Position numbers and translations under genes: made by a program. DNA of 64,000 nt from Liolophura sinensis (lineage: Eukaryota; Mollusca; Polyplacophora; Chitonida; Chitonidae): NCBI RefSeq assembly GCF_032854445.1, contig NC_088295.1:16045385-16109384 (forward strand), read 5' to 3'. The notes under the pieces were generated by a model. That model searched no databases, was not told where the DNA came from, and worked only from the letters and a program-made list of their open reading frames with translations. This document shows, one piece after another, positions 37,846 through 50,125 of the stretch. Position 1 is the first letter of the stretch, and every line of letters starts with the position of its first letter.

Positions 37846-40800
37846 GTCTCAATTTACATATTGTTAACACCTGTTTTACTGACATGTATATGTATATGTC
37901 AATTATATGAAACAAAAAGATATTTAAAATTAACTCTCAAAAAGTGCACTTGATAACATACTCTTCAGAAAATGGCATTCCTTGGAGAGATATATAAAGT
38001 TTTAGGAGAGTGTTGGTTGGAATTGTTAAGTGTTATTGATTGTTTTAAAATTTCTGTATGGATTATATAATGTTAATTATATTTGTAGTTTGTCTTGTTG
38101 TATACCAGTGATGTGGTTATTTTAACAGGAAGAAAATCCAATTAAGAAGACACAAATTTCATTTGACAGGCTGCGAAACTGAAAATGTCTTTTCTTGTAA
38201 ATATGGTCTTTAGTACATGTATGAATCGCATGCATCACATACTCATTTAGAGCATATTTATTCATAAATGTGTCAAGAGTTCCAATATAGAAGGAGATGA
38301 TCCTAATAGCCATCATGCAAAAATTATTTACAGATAATACACCACATTTACAGATAACTTTTTCTAGCCTTTCGTATGAAGTGTGAATCTTTGAAGGTTT
38401 ACTTGTGTTAGGAGGTGAGCTAGTTTGCTACATACTGTACTGTTTGTTTCTGAGTCTTTCTTATCATGTTACTCGGTTTGTTACCATGTAGGGTAGTGTA
38501 CGCACATGTCCTTTGGTTTGTTACCATGTAGGGTAGTGTACTACACATGTCCTTTGGTTTATTACCATGTAGGGTAGTGTGGTACACTTGTCATTTGCTT
38601 TGTTACCATGTAGGGTAGTGTGTTGCATATGTTATCTGCTGTGTTACCATGTTAAGGATGTCTGTTACATGTCATCTGGTTAATTACCATGTATTTGTCT
38701 ATTAATGTGATATCTGGTTTGTTACAATGTAATGTAGTGTATTTGTGTTAGTCTTCACTTGCCTTGTGTCAGATGGTGCATTTGTCTGATCCCAAACCTT
38801 AAGCAAGACCTTTATTGGTAATAAACATGGGGAAACGGACATATCTTGATATTTAGTCTGTCTGTTTTCTAGTTTGGCTTTATTTAATTTTGGATATGGG
38901 GTATATCATTAAAATTGTCAGGTTTACCCATTCAGATATCTGAATTTATCTTTATTTTGTCTTTACAGATATACACAACATGTGGTAATCAAGCTTTCCG
39001 TCCAAAAAATATTGATATTATTTTTTCCATTTTTAACCAAGATATGCTATTATAATATAATAACATTATTATATTATATAAAAAAGTATAATATATATAT
39101 AATATGTACCCACTCCACCATTGTCTCTGTTCAATTGACATTGTTTTAAGAGAATTTTTATGACGTGTCCTGAATAACCATTATATACAGATAAACGGTT
39201 TTGCTCAATGCTTACATAACTTTATGGAATTTAAGCTTCCTTCTCACACTCCGTAAGTATATGCCACTTAATGCTTCTTCCCAAAACTTGGTAATTTGTG
39301 AACCCATATTTGCTTTTAACTTGTAATAGGACACAAATAATAGGTATATTTAATAATTTATCTTTGAGTTCTGAATAATGCTGTTTTTGTCTGATATGCA
39401 TTTAATGTTGCATAGGAGCATTATCGCAGATTTTTTAGGCGTTAGTTGATTGGAATACATGATCCTTTTGTTTTATGTATAGCTACACAGTTAGATATGC
39501 CTCTTTTTACCCTTTGTAGGATGTATACTGAGTTTATAGGGTACAATTATGAGAGTTTAACTCATAGGCTACGATTGTGAGAGTTTTAAGTACAGTCAGT
39601 GATATACTTTTTCTTTGATGTCTTATTTAGTTAAATTTTATATATGGTACCACAACTATTAGGAACCATTCTTGACCATTATACTGCTTTCATGGGTGTA
39701 CTAAATGATGCAAATAAGGCAATGTTACATGCCGTAAGGGTTTAAACGTAATTTGTGTTCCTAATTGTGTATACATTTATTGAATAAACCTATCTATTGA
39801 TTCATAACCCAAAGGCATGTGTGTAAACGTTACTGAAATTCTGAACGTGAAGCGTTGAGCTGATCCGTCTAAAATATCATCCTCTCTTCGTTAGTCCACT
39901 ATCGGTTTTTGAGGGATATATGCACCCTGACCCCCACACCCCAAATCAGGCAGTTGTAAAACACTTCACCGTTTAGAAATGAAATCTTGTACATAATTTC
40001 AGCTTGGTGAGTCATAAACAATGTTCCAGTTTTCGCTGTTAGGTTCATCTTCAAGGTCATTTTGTATGATCGTTTAGTCTTGTGAACAGTCTTCCTGATT
40101 TTTTTTAGTAAATGATATGTCATTATAAACCTTCATCGAGACATGTTACATTTTGGACCATTTCTTCCATTTGTGACGACATTATTGCCGATCTAGCTCT
40201 GATGTAGACAACGGCGTACAGGTATTTGTTATTCCGACTGCTATCACTGGTAAGCGATATGGCATACTTTCAGCTGCACAATGCCAGTTGTGAAAGAGAT
40301 AATCAAAAAATACTCGGACAAGTCACTGTAGATGATTACATCTTTAAAGGTCACATCGATTATGTTCTTTGGTCCATATATAACAACATGCATGGCTTCT
40401 GTGTTTAGTTTTTAAATAACCCCTATCATTCCAGCAACCTTATCCGGATGCTTTATCGACAACGCCTTGATGGATTCGGTGCTTGTGCGCGAATGTGGAG
40501 CGCACCTTTACCACGTTGGCTGAAAATCTGAACGATTTGTAAATTGGGGCATATTACTATCTCTCTCAGTCGTGGTAAAAGTGAAATTCGATGTATCGAA
40601 ATTTTGTAACTTATTTTGGCATCCTACAAAGCTGAAATAAGAGACGGGAACCGATTAACAGGCATGCATGAATGTGTGTAGTAGCCTAATTCAAATCAAA
40701 TGCGAAGAGGGCTTTTCCGGTTGATGTGTGTGTACTCCTAGTTTTGCGCTGTCAGTACGTTATGTCCGCACGCAGTTGTGATGTTGACCAAGTTAACCCC

Positions 40801-42550
40801 TGCAATAGGTTCACGAACATGTGTAGTATTACACATCACCACAGTCTGCATGAGGCTTTTTTGTGTTTCAATACAGGGTTGCTGGTAATCAGGGTGAACA
40901 TATGTAAACCTTATGTAAACGGCGTGACGATTTGAGTTACGAATGCATGAAATACCATCGAATATTGGTTACTTTATTATATACTTTTAAATGGATTAGA
41001 ATTTATACTTAACATCGTGCCGAAACGACTAAGCAGAGGCAATCAAGGACCCAAAGTCACCACCTGGTTGTACTGATGCAAACAATCCCATTGTTCTAAA
41101 ACATTGGACAGCGTAATCATTGATGGATGACTTTCTTACAATCATAATGACATTGTGAAATCATGCAAAAGTTGTCAGACGGACTATCATGCCGTCAAGT
41201 AGTCCAAGCGTTTGCATGCCCTATAAACTAAAAATGTTTAGTATGGCGTTTAATAGCAACCAAATCATTTTATCCTGAGCGAGGGACTATATAGTGCTCA
41301 GTACCAAGTGAGGCCATTTCGGTGACAGAATACACTGGCTTCGCGGATCAACATGCAGAAATGCGCCTCAAAGAGACTTTACTAGGTTTGGAACCAGTCT
41401 GTTGCCACTCAAGTGATGCCACTGTTGCCTGACGAAAATACTTTTAATAGCCACTACAAGGCAGCGAAGAAAAAGCAAAGGATGGCACCATCATACGAGT
41501 TGTAATAGCTGTAACTATTATTTTCTTGTCGTCATTTCTCCTTCATAGACTGTCTGGTGGTGGGGGCATTATGCCCACCTTAATGAGATACCTGCGGATT
41601 TACGCTGGCAACAAGTGGCTTTGCGGTGTCACGCATCTTTTGTTGTGTGACGTCAAGCATCTAGCTGGCTGCGGTTTCATGTATGATGTATATGCATGGT
41701 TTACTCATTATGACGTCACGCTGCTGACGCTGCAATAGAACGTATAGTAAAAATAAAAAGACGTACCGTAATATATCTCCAGTGTGAGTTAGTAGAGGGA
41801 GTAATTTTGTTAACTGTTTCATTTGTAGAATTAACTGAAAGCTTTCAACCAACAGTCAAACAGAATGGCTTTGGAAACCCAGCCCTCAAGTAGACAGTAG
41901 GGAAACAGACCAGACACTGACGACGTCATAATAGAAGGCACGTTATAGACAATCTGAAGACGTCACGAAATTACATCACAATCGTTGACTGAACTTTAGT
42001 TGCCGTGTAGAAGAGAAAAGACGGAACGTTGATCGGCCTTTCTTCGGGTTGCTCAGGTAATCCTCGTTTTAACACTTCCTAAGAAAGACGCATAACGGTT
42101 TAGCCGTTGTATGCCCATAGGATTCTGATCCATATGTGTTATAAGCTTATCTTTGCGCCTATACACCACTTCCCAGCTTCCAATTCCGCGCTTGATACAA
42201 CGGTCCACGGTAGATATATATGTATGCCTATACCTCAGATTTCATGCGACAACCCCTTGGAACAAGTCGAGGAAAATTCATTAGTTGTACTTCATTGGCG
42301 CCGAAGCAGATCAAGATTTTCTTGTCTTCTTTTATTTTGCATATCTAAGCTAAATGTAGTAAAGCTGCATTCTGGTCCAAGTCCAACTGGAACTGAACGA
42401 TCGATGCAGGTTGATCATGCTGAATAGATGTTACTTTGTGATGGACACAATGTGTTTATATTCCTAGTCAGGCCATGACTTGCATCTTTACCTTTTTGAC
42501 ACCACCGTGTTTGATTAACGTCTGTCATGTCTCATTTTGTTCAGCTTTCA
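37846..42550. other. Intergenic, no gene recognised
   Basis: AT-rich intergenic DNA. It holds a short ~43-bp tandem repeat (about 38,470-38,730), an AT-only stretch near 39,045-39,110, and a SINE-like trace near 41,225-41,265. Open frames of 60-106 codons show no recognisable feature. Confidence 0.6.
38470..38730 (+). repeat. ~43-bp short tandem repeat
   Basis: About six diverged copies of GTTACCATGTAGGGTAGTGT followed by a variable ACACATGTCCTTTGGTTT. Later copies decay (GTTACCATGTTAAGGATGTC, GTTACAATGTAATGTAGTGT). Confidence 0.85.
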
Positions 42551-42555
42551 TAACG

Positions 42556-42594
42556 ATGAGTGATGGAAGAGAATGGCGAGGGGGTACATTCTGA
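42556..42594 (+). other. Short upstream ORF before the kinase-like gene
   Basis: ATGAGTGATGGAAGAGAATG.. encodes 12 residues and stops at TGA, 27 bp before the main start at 42622. If the transcript begins upstream it could lower translation of the main frame; this is inference only. Confidence 0.35.
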
Positions 42595-42621
42595 CCAGAG
42601 GATACGTCTCGTTAGCGTAAG

Positions 42622-43740
42622 ATGAGCAATTCCGGTCGGAAAGCCCAAAGCTTGGAGACGCTTGTATCACGCTTCTCGGCCAAGAAAAAGCGCGAGCAAG
42701 ACATCACGTTCTGGAGTGGCGAGTCGGAGGGTTTCCTGAGTACGGACCGGACCTATTCTCTCACACCCAGGCAAGTGTCCAATGAGCTGGGGGAGAGCCA
42801 GGTGCCTCGTGTTCCCGCTAGAGAGAAAGACGTGCTCTCTGCACACGGCTACTTCTTTCAAAGCATTATTAGCGAGTCAAAGTGTAGTAAATTGTACAAT
42901 GTTACTGACAGAAGAAACGGTAAACTAAAAGCGGTAAGGGTTTACACCATCGAGAATGCAGCTTTAGCCTCTCCACATTTTGTGAACTTCATCAAGAACG
43001 AGATTACTACTTTATCCCAAATTCAACATGAAAACATCATCAGGTTGTACTACAACTTTCAGTACTACTCCAGACATTACGTTATCATGGACTACATGGA
43101 AAACGGTTCTCTGGAAAACTACATGAAAGCACACAGGCTCTTTCCCTCGCCAAAAGAGCGCAAATCTATCTTCCAGCAGATGTTGTCAGCCTGTAAGTAT
43201 TGTCACGATATCAATATCGTTCACCATGACCTCAAGCTGACAAATATACTATTGGATAAGAACAATGACATTAAGTTATATGGTTTTGGGTGGTGTGTGC
43301 CGTGGGCTAGCGAACAAGGGGAGGTTGAGCTGTGTACCGACTATTGCGGAAACCTGGACTATGCCGCCCCGGAAGTGCTAACCCACACGCCATACGACCC
43401 CCGACCCGTAGATATTTGGGCGCTAGGAGTGATTTTGTATACACTTCTTTGTTTTGAGTTACCGTTTGGATCCGTCAGCTCAAGCACCCGCCGACTTTTC
43501 AAGTACCAGAAATCTCGGAAACTACGCAAAAGGATCGTTAAGAAGGCCCCACCGGAAGAGCAGTCGTGTATTCACCTTATCTTGGACATGCTAGAGCCCG
43601 ATGTGACGCAAAGAATCTCACTTAATTCTATATTTTCCTGCAAGTGGCTTTCCGAAGAACGCAAAAGTAAGGCTGAGAACGCTAAATCCACACCCTTTGA
43701 ATCCTCGCCATCTTCCCTGAGTGGCATATTTACAGAGTAA
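42622..43740 (+). CDS. Intronless protein-kinase-like protein, probable pseudokinase (CAMK/TSSK-like)
   Basis: An uninterrupted 372-codon frame. Residues 1-75 are a basic, Ser-rich leader; ~76-344 align with a Ser/Thr kinase domain; the C-terminus is Ser-rich. Retained: the alpha-C glutamate (E127, FIKNEITTL), catalytic-loop aspartate, lysine and asparagine (HHDLKLTN, D203, K205, N208), APE (249-251), DIWALG (264-269) and the late arginine (R331). Lost: the glycine-rich loop (ISESKCSK, 83-90, has no glycine), the VAIK lysine (AVR, R106) and the DFG aspartate (GFG, 221-223); HRD reads HHD. ATP and metal binding should therefore be absent or weak, so a scaffold or allosteric role is inferred. 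Overall pattern and lack of introns recall testis-specific Ser/Thr kinases. AATAAA at 44035-44040 lies beyond the stop of the convergent minus-strand gene. Confidence 0.85.
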   Translation: MSNSGRKAQSLETLVSRFSAKKKREQDITFWSGESEGFLSTDRTYSLTPRQVSNELGESQVPRVPAREKDVLSAHGYFFQSIISESKCSKLYNVTDRRNGKLKAVRVYTIENAALASPHFVNFIKNEITTLSQIQHENIIRLYYNFQYYSRHYVIMDYMENGSLENYMKAHRLFPSPKERKSIFQQMLSACKYCHDINIVHHDLKLTNILLDKNNDIKLYGFGWCVPWASEQGEVELCTDYCGNLDYAAPEVLTHTPYDPRPVDIWALGVILYTLLCFELPFGSVSSSTRRLFKYQKSRKLRKRIVKKAPPEEQSCIHLILDMLEPDVTQRISLNSIFSCKWLSEERKSKAENAKSTPFESSPSSLSGIFTE

Positions 43741-43987
43741 TCGAGGACAAATTTATATCTGTATGACTGCGGTGACCAGTTTTTATACTGCACTAAACAA
43801 TGGCAACTGTGAATGGAAGATTCATCACAAAGACTCGAGTGCCAAGGAAATGGTCGATTTTATTACAAATGACGATTCAGTCAAATCGTAGTATCACAGT
43901 TAGTCAAAAGAAATCTCGTGTTTCTTGGAATGTATAAAATATATGATGAAGGGACAGAGGGCGTGGTCGGACAACTGCTTATACTGC

Positions 43988-45476
43988 TCATGCGCTGTCA
44001 ACGGCTTCAACATCTTCGTCATCTGTTAGACAAAAATAAACACTATGTTATATATATAAGCGAATTATATATATAAACGAATAATAGTATTATATGTTCT
44101 CTGTAACTCCCTTTTACTTACTCAAGTAAGTACAGTTCACAGACATTAAACAGTTACTCTGCACGGGTGTTTTGGTGATTTTGATGATTTCAAAGAGATT
44201 ACATCTTGGTGATGAACGTTAGTCCTGGTGAAATATTAATGGTCGTGGGATTATATTTTAGTGGTAATGTGGAACACACTTACCGGTTTCGAACACCCAG
44301 GGTGCTTCCAGAAACTCGGACTGGCTGATAAGGGAATCTCCTGTAAAACAATGGCATATTAATTAACATTAAGAAACTGTACTGTTTCACACAAGATTTT
44401 TTTAGTGTGATTTATACATGTCAACAACATGAGTAATTTTTATGTACAGATTCTCACTCTCCATAATAATTGTTATGATAATATATGAGCAAAATAATCA
44501 TAACATCTGTATGGAGAGTGAGAAGAGGATTCTAAGTGGACCTTAAGATATTTTTGCTGCTGACATTAAGACATAATAACATATGTGCAAATATTATGTC
44601 TTAATTTCAGCTGTAAAAATACCTTTAGGCCCACTTAGATTTTTATTGAAAGCACTTAACATTCCTAAACCAATTGTCATTGAGAAAAAGTAAACATTTT
44701 AAGCAGTGAAAAATGTATCATGTAATAGAGTGCAGAAGACACCTACCGTTGGCATCGGCGTATTCGAACGTCTTAATTACGCCTGGGTGAGAAGGACTCA
44801 GATCGAGAACATCTGCCAACTCATCAATACTGATGAAATCATCCATGTTTGAGTCGTACACGGCGAAGTTCTTTGGGTATGGGATTGTAAATGTGTTATC
44901 CTGGCCCTGTGATAATACATATTTAATCATTTAAAGATATTGTTGAAGATAACCATGTAAGATTTTTCACGCGCATCTCTGATATCAAGACGTACATGTA
45001 TCAATGGAAGAGTCGCTGATCGATGCAAACTGATTTTGATGTTCGTTCATTTTCTCGTTTCACTCAAATCACTTCTAATGTACAACTGATATTTATATGT
45101 AATGATCTGTCCACGAGGCTTGGTATGTACGCTAGTAACGCATTTCATTATTAACATTGTACCGATATGACCGTTTAGCCAAGAACAAATACACGTGTGT
45201 ATACTGTAAATTTCACCGAGGAACACATGCAATTCCTATAGTTACCTCTCCAGATCGCCTGACTCTTCTGCAGATGTTGTGACAGACGGGTGTGCAGACT
45301 GGAGCCCCACTCCCTGACGTAACCGCTGTACACGTGTAGGAACAAGCAACATTACACAGCGGCTTCTTGATCTGTCTAAGAATTTTTCTGCCCCGGAATC
45401 GAAAGCGCAGGGCGTCAGTCTCCGACAACATGACGACAATCAAGACGGCGAATACGGCAACTAATTTACAGTTCAT
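43988..45476 (-). CDS. Small secreted six-cysteine plus EF-hand protein, copy 1 (intact)
   Basis: Four coding exons: 45476-45246, 44906-44747, 44340-44284, 44022-43988; phases 0, 1 and 1 agree and all introns are GT-AG, giving 160 residues. Residues 1-22 form a signal peptide (MNCKLVAVFAVLIVVMLSET). A basic stretch (RFRFRGRKILRQIKK) leads into cysteines at 41, 45, 49, 61, 65 and 69, spaced C-x3-C-x3-C-x11-C-x3-C-x3-C, then RRVRR. Exon 2 brings a full EF-hand loop at 95-106 (DSNMDDFISIDE); a second at 128-139 spans exons 2-3 (D, N, D, S and E at the calcium positions). The tail is acidic (ETDDEDVEAVDSA). So this is a secreted, probably calcium-binding protein. EF-hand proteins occur in mollusc shell matrix and body fluids; assignment there is inference. 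Two damaged paralogues lie at 53.9-54.6 and 58.7-60.1 kb. An AATAAA on the minus strand at 43864-43859 fits the 3' end. Confidence 0.82.
44450..44523 (-). repeat. 74-bp hairpin in intron 2 of copy 1
   Basis: TTCTCACTCTCCAT at 44450 pairs with ATGGAGAGTGAGAA ending at about 44523, and TTGTTATGAT pairs with ATCATAACAT, giving a stem of about 29 bp with a small bulge and a loop of about 17 bases. Size and shape resemble a microRNA precursor, but a foldback transposon remnant is equally possible. Either strand could fold. Confidence 0.6.
44528..44643 (-). repeat. ~115-bp long palindrome in intron 2 of copy 1
   Basis: TCTAAGTGGACCTTAAGATA .. CATTAAGACATAATA pairs with TATTATGTCTTAATTTCAGC .. CCTTTAGGCCCACTTAGA around a short centre near CATATGTG. 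Arms are about 48 bp with few mismatches. It adjoins the previous hairpin within five bases. This is typical of a foldback element or MITE. Confidence 0.65.
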
Positions 45477-46098
45477 GGTTGCTGCAATAGTGAAATCAAA
45501 AGTATAGTAAATAAATGGCTGCATGATAACTATTTCCTTTGAACAGATGCATACACTTCTGTATAGCATACGATATCTACATAGCTGACCTCATGTTTTT
45601 TTTTGTGTGTATGCACGTTCCTGGAAGTCCATCTACTACGAACTTGTCATAACCATGGTCACTCACCAGGCTCCTATATACCTTAACTGTCCGGAGAAAT
45701 GCCAACTGACCGTGCTTTGTTTAACTTAGGTCAACATTGCAAATTAATAATTTCCCCGTAATTATTTAATTATATTTTTTAGAAATCCTTTTTCTGCATA
45801 AGTTTACTCTGTAATTGTATTGTTCCATGATTTCTCGTATGATTTATATTGTGGGACAAATTTTCGAATTTTCACTTTCCCTTATTATCGTAATGTTCTA
45901 ATGAATTTCTTCGTCTTTGGCGCAGGATTTTTGTACATATTAGTCAGTAAGTCCTGTAGCTTTAATTTAGTCCCCTATATTCTTTTCCTTAGTTGTTTGA
46001 TCTTTTGAACAATGGTGCATTTTATTCACTGCTCTGAAACTTCGGGCAAAAACTTGCTAAATAATAAATCAAACATCTGTATGTAAGCTCATACTTAC

Positions 46099-46172
46099 CA
46101 AATAAAGCTGAAGATTTCTTGAAAGAGTTGTCGAGAGGCTGTTATCTGCGCACTACAGTCTGTCTGAAGCGT
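46099..46172 (-). other. Predicted 5'-UTR exon of Cys/EF-hand copy 1
   Basis: The coding ATG lies five bases after a splice acceptor (CTATTGCAG then CAACC), so a non-coding first exon is needed. On the minus strand TCAGCTTTATTTG is followed by the strong donor GTAAGTATG at 46098, about 100 bp downstream of a TATA box. The transcription start is not fixed. Confidence 0.55.
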
Positions 46173-46197
46173 GAGGATATTGTAGGAAGACATCCAG

Positions 46198-46204
46198 TTT
46201 TATA
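46198..46204 (-). promoter_or_regulatory. TATA box of Cys/EF-hand copy 1
   Basis: TATAAAA on the minus strand (in AATAATATAAAACTGG), about 30 bp before the expected start of the 5'-UTR exon and 100 bp before its donor. Confidence 0.5.
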
Positions 46205-49200
46205 TTATTCATTCAGGATGTGATGACAACTTCATCACTAGGCTGAATCCGCTTCAGTGTAGATACATCACTGCTGACGCATTGACAGGAGAGTTCTCAT
46301 TGGGACGCTGCCCACGGTGGCCTCACCTCTCCACAGCCTGACCTTCCGTGCACTTAAATGAGACACATTCATTTGTGTACACAGGGTTATGGTGGGCATG
46401 ATCACAGAACTGCACAACTGTCGTTTAATTCCGCAAGTCTCTGCTGTGCCCTTTTGAAACAGAAAACAAAGAAACTAACAAATAAAAAAAAAATGACCTG
46501 GGATCCTTATTCCGGGATAAGGTGTTGATGTTATTTGGAACTGTGATTATTGGGTTCGTGATGGGTCCGTTCGTAGGTTGTTTTCTTGATGCTCATAGGG
46601 TTTATAGGGAATCAAATCAGTCATTCTGTCATACCATAGGTTAAATTAATATTAAGTGTGTCATTTGGATGCATATTGTGAGTATCCGTACGCCATATAA
46701 TCTCTATTTCTTGCATTTTTCATAAATTTTGCACACTGTACTGCGTAGTGCTGTAATTTCCATTGGTGAAAATAAATGTTTCGACTAAGCTGTATTGGGT
46801 AGTTTTATGTGGCTGGTCTGGCGAGACCAGAACATGTATAATATCTCGTATAGGGACATTTGTATGCATCAAGTTTGATTTCTTTTACGGAGTTGCAAGA
46901 ATGGTCTATGATTTGTTTATCATTAACACCTTTTAACCATATTCTTGTCTGTAATTCAGAGTCTTTTTTGTTGTTTTCAACTACAGTCATTGACTATACA
47001 CTTATAAATTTATAGGATTATGTTACCTTCAACATCAGACACTTTGACAAGGAAAGGTGATGGAGTACAGAAACCCATGTGATTGATCTGCAATTAAAAC
47101 TGTTGTGCATAGCAGAATGACATTTGAAGTGTTTCAAAAAATATTTTTGAACACATATAGTATTTTATCTTTTAGAATTATATATTAAAGTTGAATCAAA
47201 CCATGAAACTGCTATTTTAATGAAGACAATATAGTGGTACAAATATGAGATTGGTGCTGTGTTACGCATGCTCGCAACATATCCGGCTTCTGTCAATGCA
47301 TTACTTCAGGCGTAGGAGACAGTTAGTTAGATTTTTGATTGTAGCCATGAGCAGTTTCTCATAAATAACTCTTCTAGTTTTAGTTTCAAAATATGAATAC
47401 AGAAACACATCTTTGTCTGCAGCTCAACACACCTTTGTCTCCAGGCCAACACCCCTTTGTCTGCAGCTCAATACTCCTTTCGCATATGCTGCTCTCTACT
47501 CTAGCTTTCCATCGCTGCCACCAAGACAAGCTTGTTAGGAGGCTAAACCTCACCCCTGATGGCCTCGGGCCTTTATCAGCATTCATTAATAAAATTGTTT
47601 CAGTTGTTCGTTAGAATCATGTTGTCTACACCTGGACGGAAGATTGCATGTGTATAAAGTACTAATAGAAACAAAGACTGAGCCGGAGTTTTTTGTTTTC
47701 TCCATGAAATCACATCCTGTCTCATCCCCGTGACCCCAGTGACCTTGGCGTTGTTCAAGATTTCCGTACAAAATTTGGTAATGGTGGCAGTGGCGTAAAG
47801 CGAGCAAGGGTACAATGGGAGTTGACTTCAGTCATCATAGGCTTCAAATAATTACCTTGCTTCATTTTACCATGTTTAAAGTAACCGCGTGACGATTTAC
47901 TATATATATATTATTCTACATCATCATTAAAATGTGCTTGCGTTCAAAAATATAAATAATTATATTATTGAACGTATAAAAGATGTTATACTATTTCTTA
48001 AATTTATTGCAGAATCTCTTGATTTAAGTAATCTGTCAAACCCATTAGTTTTCAGAACAAGCCCATTGATAGTTAGTTAATTAAATGAATAAATCAATGA
48101 AAATTATATTTTGCAGACGAACAAAACAAATTGTTACTTTGCAATGGGATTCTCTAGTCAAATCCCGAAGGACATAAATTCTGTCTTACTTTTAGTTTCA
48201 GCGCAGTTTTACATCTTTTATTTATAACGAATAAAGAATGTGTCTGGTTAAAATCCTGGGTTAGATCCGTACATTAATGTAGAGGCCGATGGCTAACCAG
48301 AGAATTATATCACACGCCACACAATGTGCTTAACAGGAAGTGGTTCGGCCAGCCATCACCTAAAACTGTACACATAAACTGAACATAACGCAGGTGCATG
48401 CATGCGTGGTCTGTTTTCAATTAAGGTTTGGCGCATTTGGATGAAATAAGCCCCAAATAAGCCCCAGGCATTAACAGATAACGGCATGTTTCATTTCCAC
48501 CCTTAATGAAAACTGGCTGGGAAGTTCACGTATTTTGGAATGAGGAAAAGTATCATGTAGGACAAATTTTAAAATATTAACTGCAGATTTACTATAATTG
48601 ACCTTAGGTTGTATGTCAAACAATCTTTCTTCCTCGCTTGGCGTTCCGCATGGAGGGGATAGTGCAACGACTGGTTCACCCGTATCAGTATAATGGCTCG
48701 GGCAGGACGGCTTACTTGCCTTCGGTAAGGCGTCTCAGTGAAGCAGCGCTAGATAAAAGAGCCGTGGAAATCCGTCCTGCAACAAGGATGCACATTACAT
48801 GTGCTCTAAGGATCCTTTCGTTGTCATATGACTGAAAAATTGTTAACTACACAGTTAAACCCCAAGCACTCACTCGCTCAGACAATCTTTGAGTAAATTG
48901 TGTCCGGGATCCACCAAATCTGTTTTCGCGTCTTTTTCACTTGGTAAAGACCCTAACATATATAAAGGTACAGAAATAAAAATGATATTAATTTGAAGTA
49001 TAAAAGCAGACTGTGAAATGAAGAACTGTTATACTAGTCATTTTTAGTGCGCGCATGCGTCATATTACAGGCTGGGAATTTCGTCTGCACTTAACAAAAA
49101 GGTGATTTGATTTTGTTCTTATATTCTATATGTGAAGTCGTTATTGACCGGTGTCATCAATCCCTGAATAGGTGCAACATCTGCAAAACGCCCAAACTCA

Positions 49201-49320
49201 TTTTTTGAACACATTGCAATATTTACATTGACTATGGGTTCAATCCCGTCCTTGTACTGGAAATTGCTTATTATTCGTTTAGCCTTACAGACAAAATGTG
49301 ATTATGGGCGTTCGCGCATG
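46205..49320. other. Intergenic; one interspersed repeat, no gene recognised
   Basis: AT-rich intergenic sequence. Three imperfect copies of a 26-bp motif (CTTTGTCTGCAGCTCAACAC) occur near 47,408-47,480. The only clear repeat family member is at 48,625-48,895. Short frames near 46.9, 47.5 and 47.7 kb are unremarkable. Confidence 0.6.
48625..48895 (+). repeat. Interspersed repeat, CATATGACTGAAAA family
   Basis: From about GTTCCGCATGGAGGGGATAG to TTTCGTTGTCATATGACTGA, AAAATTGTTAACTACACAGT and TAAACCCCAAGCACTCACTC. The 3' motif is shared with copies at 12.6 and 52.2 kb, and this kind of end is familiar to me from molluscan repeats (recollection, not a search). A 65-codon frame inside it is not a gene. 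Confidence 0.6.
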
Positions 49321-49324
49321 GGTA

Positions 49325-50125
49325 GGTCTATCTTACATTCGTTGGAAGTTTTGCTTTATGTTCAGGGGAGGTTTGTCTTACTTTCGTGGGAAGGGAAATG
49401 TATCTAACCCTGGGGAATAGGTTTGTCTTCCATTCACGGGAAACTTTGTCTTACGTTCAAGAGGAGGTTTATCTTAAAATCACGGGGAGATTTGTCTTAG
49501 GTTCGTGGGGAGGTTTGTCTTACGTTGATGGGGAGGTTTGTTCCACCTTCGTGGGAAGGGAAGTTTATCTAACCTTTGTGGAGAGGTTTGTCTTACGTTC
49601 ACGGGGAGGTTTGTCTTACATTCACGGGGAGGTTTGTCTTACATTCACGGGGAGGGTTGTCTTACATTCACGGGGAGGGTTGTCTTGCGTTCATTACGAG
49701 GGTTGTCTTATGTTCGTGGGAAGGGTTGTCTTACTTTCATGGGGAGGGAAGGTTGTCTAACCTTTATGGAGAAGTTTGTCGTGCGTTTACGTAAAAGTTT
49801 GTCTTACGTTCTGGGGAGGTTTGTCTTAACTTCTTCACTCGTGGGGTGGTTTGTCTTATGTTCACGGGTAGGTTTGTCTTACGTTCGTGGAAAAGGAAGA
49901 TTCTTTAACCTTTGTGGAGAGGTTTATCTTAGGTTGACGGGGAGGTTTATCTTACGTTCATGTAGATATTTCTTTTACGTTCGTGGGGAGGTTTGTCTTA
50001 TCTTCGTGGAGAGGCTTGTTTTACGATCATGGGGAGGTTTGTCTTATGTTCGTGGAGAGGTTTGTTTTACGTTCATGGGGAGGTTGTGTTATCTTCGTGG
50101 AGGGGTTTATCTAACGTTTGAATTG
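49325..50125. repeat. ~23-bp minisatellite array
   Basis: About 33 imperfect copies of a unit near GGGGAGGTTTGTCTTACGTT plus CAC. Unit length varies (23-27 bp) and GGTTTGTCTTA is the most constant part. Overlapping open frames of 72-218 codons in all three forward frames are artefacts of the array. Confidence 0.93.
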
